Assembly: GCF_003345525.1 (NCBI RefSeq)
Contig: NZ_QQNH01000005.1
Span: forward strand, 124,001-188,000
Origin: Pelagibacterium lacus
GTDB lineage: Bacteria > Pseudomonadota > Alphaproteobacteria > Rhizobiales > Devosiaceae
DNA length: 64,000 nt
Direction of reading: 5' to 3'
A model generated the notes under the pieces. It saw only the letters and a program-made list of their open reading frames with translations, had not been told where the DNA came from and did not search any database. Positions 25,783 through 35,300 of this stretch are shown one piece after another (position 1 is the stretch's first letter; every line of letters starts with the position of its first letter). A program made the position numbers and the translations under genes.

Positions 25783-27144
25783 ATGTCGAGCCAGAACAAT
25801 GCCACGCGCATCGGCCAGACGATCAAGGGGCTGGAGACCACCTCGCGCTTCGCTTTGGCCGTGCTGGCGCTGGCCAGCGGCGTCTATACCTATATCGGCG
25901 TGCGCGGGCTGCTGGACGGAGACGCCAATTACGTCTTCTTCGCCGCCATCATCTATTCGGTGGCCGTCTCGGTCGGCATCTATGTCTTCTGGAGCTATAT
26001 GATGCGCTTCCTGCCGCTGATGCGGGAAGCCAGCCAGCGGGTGCTGATGATCGCCATCATGGTGCTGGGCTCGGTGATGATCGTCGCCATGAGCTCCTGG
26101 CTCAACGCCGCCGCGCTGGCCGGCTCGGCCGCGCTCGAACAGCACATGGCGGTGACGCTGGAGGAATTTTCCGGCGATCTCGACGCCGCGCACGGCAATG
26201 CGCTTTCGGCGCAATCGCTGCTCCCCGACGTGCAGCGCGCCGCCGAGCGCTTCGCCACCCTGGCCGAGGAGGAGCGGGCCGGCGGCGCCCTCACCGGTTC
26301 GGCGGGATCGGGCTCGGTGGTGCAACTGCTGAGCCAGATGAGCACGCAGATGACCGCGCTGGGCTCCTCGATCGCCCAGAGCCAGGACCGGGTGGCCGGC
26401 CTCTTCGAAACCGGCAGCGGGCACCTCGCAGCCATGCGCGACCTCGTCTCGGGGACCGGCGAAGTGCAGCCGCGCGCCGATCTCTTCGCCGGCGAAGCGG
26501 TCAAGCTCGCCGGGGTGATCGCCGCGCTGCAGGAAACTTCCGTCGCGTCCTCGGTGGCGCGGGCCGCCGACGACCTTTCGCTGGGCTTCATCGCCCCGGT
26601 GGCCGATGGCCAGAGCGCCGGGCTGGTGGCGCGTCAGGACGCGGCCATTGCCAATGTGCGCTCGGCGGTCGACGCGCAATCGGTGGCGCTCTCCCAGGCC
26701 GCGCAGGCGATCATGGCCGAGCCGGCGGTGCAATCGCGGCGCTTCGTGCCGCTGTCCACCGCCGAGGCGGTGATCCGCTATGCCTCAGATTTCCTCCCCT
26801 CCTGGGCCGGGGCCATCTCCATCGACCTTCTGCCGGTGGTGCTGGTGCTGCTGCTGGCCGTCGCCCATTCGGCCATGCGGCGCGACGCGGAGGCCATGGA
26901 CGACGCCGAAACCCTCACCGCCGCCGACATGATGCGCGCGGTGGCGCTGCACAACCAGATGCTGGCCGCCCAGGCCGCCGCGCGCGCCGCACCGCCCCCG
27001 CCGGAACCCGAGGCCGAACCGGCCACCGAGGACGCGCCCGATGACGCCGAAGTGGCCCGCACCGGCCCGCACGGGGGCGACGACACGGTGACCGCGCTGC
27101 CCGCCTTCCAGCGCAAGCGCAGCGAAGGCCCGGCCCGGCCGTGA
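25783..27144 (+). CDS. Unrecognised four-helix membrane protein with large extracytoplasmic domain
   Basis: A 453-residue protein I do not recognise. Membrane helices are predicted at about 22-42, 50-72, 86-106 and 345-363. Between the last two lies a domain of some 235 residues, rich in Ala, Gln and Ser and likely helical and periplasmic. The C-terminal 90 residues are acidic and proline-rich (APPPPEPEAEPATED). No enzymatic motif is visible. Its stop overlaps the start of a ClpP-like gene, so the two are probably co-translated and may form a complex. Confidence 0.8.
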   Translation: MSSQNNATRIGQTIKGLETTSRFALAVLALASGVYTYIGVRGLLDGDANYVFFAAIIYSVAVSVGIYVFWSYMMRFLPLMREASQRVLMIAIMVLGSVMIVAMSSWLNAAALAGSAALEQHMAVTLEEFSGDLDAAHGNALSAQSLLPDVQRAAERFATLAEEERAGGALTGSAGSGSVVQLLSQMSTQMTALGSSIAQSQDRVAGLFETGSGHLAAMRDLVSGTGEVQPRADLFAGEAVKLAGVIAALQETSVASSVARAADDLSLGFIAPVADGQSAGLVARQDAAIANVRSAVDAQSVALSQAAQAIMAEPAVQSRRFVPLSTAEAVIRYASDFLPSWAGAISIDLLPVVLVLLLAVAHSAMRRDAEAMDDAETLTAADMMRAVALHNQMLAAQAAARAAPPPPEPEAEPATEDAPDDAEVARTGPHGGDDTVTALPAFQRKRSEGPARP

Positions 27145-27944
27145 GCAGCATCAGCCCGCCCGCCCCGCGAAAAGGCCCCGGCGCCCGCCTGCTGGCGGCC
27201 CTCGACGCAGTCAGCGATAGCGCCATCCTCAAGACCGCCTTCTTCGCCATGCTGGCCGGCACCGCCTGGGTGCTGGTCAGCGACTATCGCGCGCTCAGCG
27301 CGCTGCGCCCGCACGAGCTGGCGGTGACCCCGGGCGGCGATCCGGTACTGCCGGCGGTCGACCGCCCGGAAATCGACCCCGACAATCCCGCCTACCGCCC
27401 TCTCGAACAGATCACGACGCCCCCCGAGCGCCTGGCCGAGCCCCTGTCGATGGAGCTGATCCCAGGGGGCGTGCTGATGCTCGAAGGCACCATCACCCCC
27501 GGCGCCGCGGCGCTGTTTGCCGCCGAGGTCGCGCTGCGCGGGGACTATATCGAGACCGTGGCGCTCAATTCCCCCGGCGGGTCGGTCGAAGACGCGCTGG
27601 CCATCGGCCGCGCCATCCGCGCCGCCGGCTTCGCGACCGCTGTGGGCGACGGAGCGCTATGCGCCTCCTCCTGCCCGCTGGTTTTGGCCGGCGGCGTGGC
27701 GCGCGCCGTCTCTGGCACCTCGGCGGTGGGCGTGCACCAGATCTATGCCGATGCCCGCACCGGCGAGGCGCTGGGCTCGGCCCAGGCCATGAGCGATGCG
27801 CAGGCCATAACGGCGCGCATTTCCCGCTATCTGGGCGAAATGGGCGTCGATCCGCTGCTCTGGGTGCCCGCCATGGAGACGCCGCCCAACCGGCTCTATT
27901 ACCTCACCGGCGAGGAGATCGCCGACTACGCGCTGTCTCTCTGA
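27141..27944 (+). CDS. Membrane-anchored periplasmic ClpP-like protein (crotonase/SDH superfamily)
   Basis: A 267-residue protein with one N-terminal membrane segment at about 30-47, a proline-rich linker, and a ClpP-like domain from about 108. NSPGGSVEDALAIGRAIR (143-160) matches the oxyanion region, CASSCP (174-179) holds the likely nucleophile Ser176, and GVHQIY has His199. This is the pattern of the COG3904-type predicted periplasmic serine proteases. The start is GTG 27141, overlapping the upstream stop. Protease activity is inferred. Confidence 0.75.
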   Translation: MSSISPPAPRKGPGARLLAALDAVSDSAILKTAFFAMLAGTAWVLVSDYRALSALRPHELAVTPGGDPVLPAVDRPEIDPDNPAYRPLEQITTPPERLAEPLSMELIPGGVLMLEGTITPGAAALFAAEVALRGDYIETVALNSPGGSVEDALAIGRAIRAAGFATAVGDGALCASSCPLVLAGGVARAVSGTSAVGVHQIYADARTGEALGSAQAMSDAQAITARISRYLGEMGVDPLLWVPAMETPPNRLYYLTGEEIADYALSL

Positions 27945-27947
27945 GGT

Positions 27948-29111
27948 TCACTTGGTGCCGGCGGCCAGCCCGAAACCCGATCGTGCGGCGAGGCGGATCG
28001 TGTCGCCGCCGCTGCGTTGCGCCTGGGACAGGGCCCACAGCGCCCGGGCCAGCATTTCGGCATAGACATCGCCGGGCTCGCGCTCGGTGATGCCGATGGA
28101 GAGGGTCACCGCGCCGAGCGCCGGGTCCTCCGCCGCAGCGGCGCGAAAACTGTCGGCCAGCGCGCGGGCGGCAAAGAGGTTGGCGCCGGGAACCAGCACG
28201 GCGAAATCATGCTCGGCCATGCGCCCGACCAGCGCGTCGCGCGGGGCGCCGGCCCCGAGGCACTCGGCCAGCGCAACCACCGGCAGCGCGTGCGGGCGAC
28301 CGGAGAGATCCATGGCGAGGAGGATGAGGGCCAGATCGCCGGCCGCCGGATCGGCCAGATTCGGCGCTGCGCCGGCCAGGTGCCGCGCCGCGTGATGGGC
28401 AAAGCCGGCCCGGGTCAGCACCCCGGTCTGCGCGTCGCGCTCGGAATTGCGGATGATGCGCGCCGCGCTGTCCGACAGCATCATCCCCAGCGCCACCATG
28501 GCGAGGGTGACGATCAGCACCGCGCCCGAGACCGCCGACAGCGCCGCATAGGACGTCGCGGCAAAGCCGCTCGGTTCGGCCCCCACCCCGCCGGTCCACA
28601 GGGCGACGAAGGGCTTTGCCGGAAAATGGACCGCCATGAGCGCAAAGAGCAGCATGACCAGCCAATCGGCCCGCACCTTGTCGCGGGCGCGCCAGATGAT
28701 GCTCAGCGCCAGGAGGCTGAGCAAGCCATAGGGCAGCTGATAGAGCATCTGCCGGGTGAAATCGGCCCGCGGCAGGTCGAGGATCATGAGATAGAGCAGC
28801 GCCGAGGCCGCCCCGATGGCCAGCCCGCCCCCGCGCGACAGCCCGACCCGATAGCGCCGCGCCAGCCCATCGGCGACGAAGATGAACATCGCCACCATGG
28901 CCACCGCGATCACCATGCGCGTGGCGCTGGGCGCAAAGCCGGTGGCGAGAACGATCTCCCCGCCAAAGCTGAACCCGGCGGCGGCGAACGCCAGGCCGAA
29001 CGACACCGCCGGCCGGTTGACGCGATCGAAATGATACAGGGCGAAAAACGCCGCAGCCTGCACGAGGCACAGGGCCAGCACCACCCAATAGACAAAAATG
29101 GCGCTGCTCAT
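27948..29111 (-). CDS. Membrane protein with degenerate GGDEF domain
   Basis: A 387-residue protein with about seven N-terminal membrane helices (to residue 212) and a C-terminal domain of diguanylate cyclase fold. The domain shows DAQTGVLTRAGF (compare D-x-LT-x-L-x-NR), LSIGITERE, and FAVLVPG. The active-site loop reads AEHDF at 299-303 instead of GGDEF, so catalysis is very unlikely. It may bind ligand or GTP, or act as a scaffold. It converges with the ClpP-like gene, the stop codons being 3 bp apart. ATG 29111 is chosen; 29159 is an alternative. Confidence 0.75.
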   Translation of the reverse strand: MSSAIFVYWVVLALCLVQAAAFFALYHFDRVNRPAVSFGLAFAAAGFSFGGEIVLATGFAPSATRMVIAVAMVAMFIFVADGLARRYRVGLSRGGGLAIGAASALLYLMILDLPRADFTRQMLYQLPYGLLSLLALSIIWRARDKVRADWLVMLLFALMAVHFPAKPFVALWTGGVGAEPSGFAATSYAALSAVSGAVLIVTLAMVALGMMLSDSAARIIRNSERDAQTGVLTRAGFAHHAARHLAGAAPNLADPAAGDLALILLAMDLSGRPHALPVVALAECLGAGAPRDALVGRMAEHDFAVLVPGANLFAARALADSFRAAAAEDPALGAVTLSIGITEREPGDVYAEMLARALWALSQAQRSGGDTIRLAARSGFGLAAGTK

Positions 29112-29354
29112 AGCCGTCCGTCCACGATCCCTCTCGGCCGCGCGGGCGGCGGTCTGCATAGTAATGGCCGTCCCGACGGATTTTCATCCCCGTCCGGCCG
29201 GCACTGACATTTTACACCCTATCAGCCCGAAATTGGACGAAGCGTTAATGACATCCCCGGCACCGGCCGACGCAACCCTTGCGGCACGGCCGGCGTTTCC
29301 CGCCACGAGCGGCATCGCCCGGTGCCGCAAGCGCGTGACAACCGGAGACCGACC

Positions 29355-29675
29355 ATGGCCAGCACATTGACGACGCTCGAGGATATCCGCACCTGGACCC
29401 AGCCGCGGGGCGGCAATCCGATCATGGCCGACATGCCCGAGCCGAACGGCACCGACCAGCACCTGCTCGGCCTCACCTTCGACCAGCACATGCTCAATGC
29501 CGACGCCAATGAGGGGCCGGATCGCCCGGGCAGCCATTTCGAACTGGTCGACTGGGAGAGCTGGTACGCGGCCTTCCAGGCCCAGGACCTGGTCCTCGTA
29601 GTCGATGACGACCTCGAAGGCGACACCTATGCCGATTACCGCTTCATGAGCCGGTCCGAAGCCGAAAAGGGCTGA
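29355..29675 (+). CDS. Small acidic hypothetical protein
   Basis: A 106-residue soluble protein I do not recognise. It has no signal peptide, membrane helix or known motif. It is rich in Asp and Glu, with WESWYAAFQAQDLVLVVDDD in the second half. GGAG stands a few bases before ATG 29355, and codon use matches neighbouring genes, which supports a real gene. It converges with a zincin gene, leaving only 6 bp between stop codons. Confidence 0.6.
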   Translation: MASTLTTLEDIRTWTQPRGGNPIMADMPEPNGTDQHLLGLTFDQHMLNADANEGPDRPGSHFELVDWESWYAAFQAQDLVLVVDDDLEGDTYADYRFMSRSEAEKG

Positions 29676-29681
29676 CCAAAG

Positions 29682-30113
29682 CTAGCGCAATCCGTCGTCG
29701 ATGGCGTACATGTCGTCGTCCGAGAGGCCGAAATGGTGACCAATCTCATGGATGAGCACATGGGTGACGATCTCGCCCAGCGTATCGGTGTGCTCGGCCC
29801 AATAGTCGAGCATGGGGCGGCGATAGAGCCACACCCGGTTGGGCATCTGGCCGGTGAAGGGGCTCGCCCCGTCATCGGTGAGGCCCACGCCCTCGAACAG
29901 GCCCAAAAGGTCGAAGGGGCTGTCGAGCTCCATGTCCTTGCAGACCTCGTCGGTGGGGAAGTCGGCCACCCGACATTCGACGTCGCGCGACAGCGAGCGG
30001 AACGGCTCGGGCAGCGCGTCGAGCGCCGCGACGGCGAGCGCCTCGATATCGTCGAGGGAGGGGGCCGCCAGCGGCCCCCAGAATTTTGCGTCGCCTTCGG
30101 GTTTATCCGCCAT
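29682..30113 (-). CDS. Metallopeptidase family (minimal zincin) protein
   Basis: A 143-residue zincin-like protein of the short metallopeptidase family common in alphaproteobacteria. The zinc motif HEIGHHFGLSD has His122, Glu123 and His126. The Asp/Glu-rich region after it matches the family. It has no signal peptide, so it should act in the cytoplasm; the substrate is unknown. Its ATG shares a base with the leuC stop (TAATG), so it is probably translated from the leuC mRNA. Confidence 0.85.
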   Translation of the reverse strand: MADKPEGDAKFWGPLAAPSLDDIEALAVAALDALPEPFRSLSRDVECRVADFPTDEVCKDMELDSPFDLLGLFEGVGLTDDGASPFTGQMPNRVWLYRRPMLDYWAEHTDTLGEIVTHVLIHEIGHHFGLSDDDMYAIDDGLR

Positions 30114-31522
30114 TACTGGCGCGGCCACTCGCGGATATCGACGAAGCGGCCACGGATGGCGGCGGCGGCGGCCATGATGGGCGAGACCAGATGCGTGCGG
30201 CCCTTAAAACCCTGCCGGCCCTCGAAATTGCGGTTCGAGGTCGAGGCGCAGCGCTCGCCGGGGGCCAGCTTGTCGGCATTCATGGCCAGACACATGGAGC
30301 AGCCCGGCTCGCGCCAGTCGAAACCGGCCTCAATGAAGATCCGGTCCAGCCCTTCGGCCTCGGCCTGGGCCTTGACCAGTCCCGAGCCGGGAACGACCAT
30401 GGCGTTGACCCGCTCATGCACCGTGTGGCCCTTGACGATGGCGGCGGCGGCGCGCAGGTCTTCGATGCGGCCATTGGTGCACGAGCCGAGGAAGACGCGG
30501 TCGAGCTCGATATCGGTGATCCTTGTGCCGGGGACGAGACCCATATAGTCGAGCGCGCGCTTCTTGGAGGCCCGGCGATTGGCGTCGGCGATCTGGTCGG
30601 GATCGGGGACGGCGCCCAGAACCGAGATCACGTCCTCAGGCGAGGAGCCCCACGAGACGATGGGCGGCAGGTTGGCGGCGTCGAGCCGGACTTCCTTGTC
30701 GAAATAGGCCCCTTCATCGGTATAGAGGGTCTTCCAATAGTCGAGCGCCATCTCGAACGCCTTGCCCCTGGGGGCGCGCGGGCGATCCTTGACATAGGCG
30801 AAGGTGGTTTCGTCGGGGGCGATCAGCCCGGCCCGAGCGCCGCCCTCGATCGACATGTTGCACACCGTCATGCGGCCTTCCATGGAGAGGCCGCGAATGG
30901 CTTCGCCGGCATATTCGAGCACGTGCCCATTGCCGCCGGCGGTGCCGATCTCGCCGATAATGGCCAGGATGATGTCCTTGGCGGTGACCCCGGCCGGCAG
31001 CTTGCCGTCGACGGTGACGCGCATGTTCTTGGCTTTTTGCTGGATCAGCGTCTGGGTGGCGAGCACGTGCTCGACTTCCGAGGTGCCGATGCCATGGGCC
31101 AGCGCCCCGAAGGCACCATGGGTCGAGGTGTGGCTGTCGCCGCACACAATGGTCATGCCGGGCAGGGTGAAGCCCTGCTCGGGGCCCACGATATGGACGA
31201 TGCCCTGGCGGATATCGAGCTCGTTGTAATATTCCACGCCGAAATCGGCGGCGTTCTGGGCGAGGGTGTCGACCTGCAGCTTGGATTCGGGATCGTCGAT
31301 CCCCTGCCGGCGGTCGGAGGTGGGCACGTTGTGATCCACCACGGCCAGGGTGCGCTCGGGCGCGCGCACCTTGCGGCCGGAGAGGCGAAGGCCTTCGAAC
31401 GCCTGCGGGCTCGTGACTTCGTGGACGAGGTGACGGTCGATATAGAGGATGGCGGTGCCGTCCTCATCGTATTCGACGACGTGGTCATCCCAGATCTTGT
31501 CATAGAGTGTCTTGGCGGTCAT
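30113..31522 (-). CDS. leuC: 3-isopropylmalate dehydratase large subunit
   Basis: A 469-residue aconitase-superfamily enzyme that isomerises isopropylmalate in leucine synthesis. [40 protein letters not shown], and CSMCLAMN hold the [4Fe-4S] and active-site residues. The length is normal. The small subunit leuD is not adjacent in the window. An 18-bp perfect palindrome lies 33 bp upstream of the start and could be an operator. Confidence 0.96.
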   Translation of the reverse strand: MTAKTLYDKIWDDHVVEYDEDGTAILYIDRHLVHEVTSPQAFEGLRLSGRKVRAPERTLAVVDHNVPTSDRRQGIDDPESKLQVDTLAQNAADFGVEYYNELDIRQGIVHIVGPEQGFTLPGMTIVCGDSHTSTHGAFGALAHGIGTSEVEHVLATQTLIQQKAKNMRVTVDGKLPAGVTAKDIILAIIGEIGTAGGNGHVLEYAGEAIRGLSMEGRMTVCNMSIEGGARAGLIAPDETTFAYVKDRPRAPRGKAFEMALDYWKTLYTDEGAYFDKEVRLDAANLPPIVSWGSSPEDVISVLGAVPDPDQIADANRRASKKRALDYMGLVPGTRITDIELDRVFLGSCTNGRIEDLRAAAAIVKGHTVHERVNAMVVPGSGLVKAQAEAEGLDRIFIEAGFDWREPGCSMCLAMNADKLAPGERCASTSNRNFEGRQGFKGRTHLVSPIMAAAAAIRGRFVDIREWPRQ

Positions 31523-31554
31523 TGCGTTCGGTTTCCGGTCGTGAGGTCAGTTTT

Positions 31555-31572
31555 CCGTACCCACGGGTACGG
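31555..31572. promoter_or_regulatory. Palindrome upstream of leuC
   Basis: CCGTACCCACGGGTACGG is a perfect inverted repeat (8-bp arms, 2-bp centre) 33 bp upstream of the leuC ATG on the minus strand. Its position suits an operator or a 5' leader hairpin. No regulator gene is adjacent. Confidence 0.4.
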
Positions 31573-31641
31573 TTTGCGCTATTTTTACGCCCGCAACCCC
31601 GTCTCGGTCAAGGGGTGCGGGCGCGGCGCGAAGGTCCGGAC
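31573..31641 (-). terminator. Hairpin downstream of ppa
   Basis: GCCCGCA-CCCC pairs with GGGG-TTGCGGGC across about 31588-31623, just after the ppa stop in the minus direction. The stem is long, but no T tract follows in either direction, so it may be a factor-dependent terminator or a stabilising hairpin. Confidence 0.4.
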
Positions 31642-32172
31642 TCAGCCCTTCCGGGCCCTTTCGATGGAATCGAGGATCACCTTTACGGCATCGTCGCGAT
31701 TGCCGATGCGATCGATCTTGGCCCATTTGCCCGGTTCGAGGTCTTTGTAATGCGTGAAGAAGTGCTTCACGCGCTCGATCTGGATCTCGGGCAGGTCGGT
31801 GACGTCCTCGATGGCATCATACATCTGGGTGAGCTTGGAGACCGGCACGGCGAGGATCTTTTCGTCCTGGCCGCCATCATCCTCCATGAGCAGCACGCCG
31901 ACCGGGCGCGAGCGCACCACGGCGCCGGGCACCAGCGGGCGCGAGTTGAGGACGATGACGTCGAGCGGGTCGCCGTCGCCGCACAGGGTATGAGGCACGA
32001 AGCCGTAATTGCCCGGATAGCGCATGGGCGTATAGAGGAACCGGTCGACGAACAGGGCGCCGCTGTCCTTGTCGATCTCGTATTTGATCGGTTCGCCCCC
32101 GAGCGGGACTTCGATGATCACGTTGAGGTCTTCGGGCGGGTTCTTGCCGACCGGGATGGCGTCGATATTCAT
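31642..32172 (-). CDS. ppa: Inorganic pyrophosphatase (family I)
   Basis: A 176-residue soluble enzyme that hydrolyses PPi. Metal and substrate residues are in [33 protein letters not shown] and the signature [10 protein letters not shown]. The length is that of bacterial family I enzymes. ATG 32172 is used; longer readings upstream are unsupported. A membrane-bound proton-pumping pyrophosphatase is encoded 5 kb away, so the cell can both waste and conserve PPi energy. Confidence 0.96.
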   Translation of the reverse strand: MNIDAIPVGKNPPEDLNVIIEVPLGGEPIKYEIDKDSGALFVDRFLYTPMRYPGNYGFVPHTLCGDGDPLDVIVLNSRPLVPGAVVRSRPVGVLLMEDDGGQDEKILAVPVSKLTQMYDAIEDVTDLPEIQIERVKHFFTHYKDLEPGKWAKIDRIGNRDDAVKVILDSIERARKG

Positions 32173-32352
32173 GTTCGGTTCGATCCTGAACGTCTGGGGA
32201 GGGGGAAGACGCGGGCTTTTTGCCCATGGCGGCCGATCAATGCAAGTCCTATCGGCGGCACGATGACCGCGGCGGGGCGGGAAAGCGCGCACCCGCCCCG
32301 CCCCAATCCGCCGGAATCGGACCGGGGCCATGGGGTTTGACCCCTCTTCGGA

Positions 32353-35300
32353 TCAGCTGCGCACGAGGTCGCTCAACAGGCCCGCCGCGACGGAAAGACG
32401 CGAGAGGGTCAATTCGCCCTCGGTGAGATCGGCCACCGTATCGCCCAGCCGGGCGATGGCCGAGCGGCGCGGCGCCTTCCAGGCCGCGATGCGGTCGGCC
32501 ACCGGCCCGTCGCCGGCCGAGAGGATGTCCGAGGAGAGATCACGCAGGGCCCGCAGCAGATTGGCCATGGCCCGGTCGAGCGCCATGCGGTCGAAGCGGT
32601 CGGCGGCGGTGAGCATCGCCCCCTGCTCGGTGAGCTGGCCGATGCGGAACATCTCGATCACCTTAAACATCGCCGTGGCGGCGTCGAGCACGTCCACATC
32701 GCATTTATAGGCCACCAGCACCGCGTCCGGAGCCAGCGAGAGCACCGAGAGGGCGGCGATGCGGCGGGCGAGATCGGGCGGGGTGCCGCCCTCCTCGAAC
32801 TGCTTTTCCCGCGTGGCGATCGATTCGGCGAGGAAGGGGGAGACGAGGTCCGGCAGGGCGACGCGAATGGCGGCGATGCCCTCGCGATAGCGCTCGACAA
32901 GGTCCGACAGGCCCTCGGTGAAATCCTCGTTGCGCAGGAACCACAGCGCCTGCGACACCTGCAGCGCCTGCGCCTCGGCATAGAGCGTCAGCTGGAGATC
33001 GCCGGGCACGCGGTTGTCGAGCGCGTCGATGGCCGCGTGCAGCCCAGGCAATTCGAAACTGTCGCGTGCCAGGGCATAGGCGAAGGCGACGGCGCCCGGC
33101 TCGGCCGCGGTCATGGCGACGAGCTTGGAGACGAAGGCCGGGCCGCCGCGATTGATCATGGCATTGGCCAGCACCGTGGCGATCACCTCGCGCCGCAGGC
33201 GATGGGTCTCGATGGTCTCGGGATAGCGCCTTTCGAGGGTGGCGGGGAAATAGCGATAGAGCTCCCGCGCCAGATAGGGATCGTCCGGGGTCGGGGAGGC
33301 CAGAAGCTCGGTGTAGAGCGTGTTCTTGGCATAGGCGAGCAGCACCGCCAGCTCGGGGCGGGTGAGCCCGGTCCCCGCGGCGGCGCGTTCGGCCAGCACC
33401 GCATCGTCGGGCAGGTATTCGATGGCCCGGTTGAGTTCGCCCGTCGCTTCCAGCTCGGCCATGAGATCGACCAGATCGGGAAATTCGGCCATGCCGCGCC
33501 GCTCGATGAGCGAAAGGGCGAGGGGCTGGAGATAGTTGTTGCGCAGGCAGAGCGCCGCCACCTCGTCGGTCATTTCGGCAAGGAAGGCGCTGCGGGCCTC
33601 CATATCGAGGGCGCCCGAGCGCACCATGTCCGAAAGGGCGATCTTGATGTTGACCTCGAGGTCCGAGGAGTTGACCCCGGCCGAATTGTCGATGGCGTCG
33701 GTGTTGATGCGGCCGCCGCCCAAGGCGTATTCGATGCGCCCGCGCTGGGTGACGCCGAGATTGGCGCCTTCGCCGACCACCCGGGCGCGGACGTCGCGCC
33801 CGGCGACGCGGATGGCGTCATTGGCCTTGTCGCCCACCTCTGCATCGGCCTCGTCCGAGGCGCGGATATAGGTGCCGATGCCCCCGAACCACAAAAGGTC
33901 GACCTCGGCCCTGAGGATGGCGGAGATGATCTCCCCCGGCCCGGCGGTGGGGGTGGCGAGGCCCAGAAGTGTCTGCATCTGCGGCGAGAGGGGAATGGAT
34001 TTGGTCTGGCGCGAGAAGACGCCCCCGCCCTCGGAGATGAGCGCGGCATCGTAGTCGGCCCAGCTCGAGCGGGGCAGATCGAACAGCCGCTGGCGCTCCC
34101 TATAGGCCCGCTCGCTGTCGGGGTCGGGATCGATGAAGATGTCGCGATGGTCGAAGGCGGCGACCAGCCGGATCGTTTTCGACAGCAGCATGCCGTTGCC
34201 GAACACGTCGCCGCTCATGTCGCCTACCCCGGCCACGGTAAAGCCCTGGGTCTGGATGTCGATGTCCATTTCGCGGAAATGGCGCTTGACCGCCTCCCAG
34301 CCGCCCCTTGCGGTGATGGCCATCTTCTTGTGGTCGTAGCCCGCCGAGCCGCCCGAGGCGAAGGCATCGCCCAGCCAGAAATCGCGCGCCGTGGAGATGG
34401 CGTTGGCGGTGTCGGAAAAGCTGGCGGTGCCCTTGTCGGCCGCCACCACCAGATAGGGATCGTCGGCGTCGCGGCGGAACACCATTTCGGGCGGCAGGAC
34501 CGTATCGCCGAGGAGATTGTCGGTAACGTCGAGCAGGGCGCCGATGAAGATCTTGTAGCAGGCGGTGCCCTCGGCCATGAAGGTGTCGCGGTCGGGATCG
34601 GGCGGCATCTGGCGCGGCACGAAGCCACCCTTGGCGCCGATCGGCACGATCACCGCGTTCTTGACCATCTGCGCCTTGACGAGGCCGAGAATCTCGGTGC
34701 GGAAGTCCTCGGGCCGGTCCGACCAGCGCAACCCGCCGCGGGCGATGGCGCCGCCGCGCATATGCACCCCCTCGACCCGGGGCGAATAGACGAAGATCTC
34801 GCGGTAGAGCCGGGGCTCGGGCAGGCCGTCGATGCGGTGGGGATCGAACTTGATGGCCAGCGCCGGGCGTGCGGCCCCGTCCACCCGCTGGTAGAGATTG
34901 GTGCGCAGGCTGGCCTCGATGAGGTTGAGCAGGCGCCTGATGATGCGGTCCTCGTCGATCGAGGCGATGGCGTCGAGCCCGGCGGTGATGGTCTGGTGCA
35001 GCGCCGCCGCCTTGGCCTCGCGGTCGCCGGTGAGCGCGGGATCGTGCAGGGTGTGGAACAGGGCCACCAGCGCCCGCGCCAGGGCCGGCTGATGGGCCAG
35101 GGCGGTCCAGATATAGGTCTGGGAATAGGCGATGCCGATCTGGCGCAGATAATGGCCGAGGGCGCGCAGGATGACCACATCCTCATGGCCGAGCCCGGCA
35201 AGGAGGGTGAGCTTGTTGTAGCCGTCATTCTCCACCGCGCCGGTGGAGACGGCGATCATCGCCGCTTCCAGCCGATAGGCGCTTTCGGCGAGGTCGGGCA

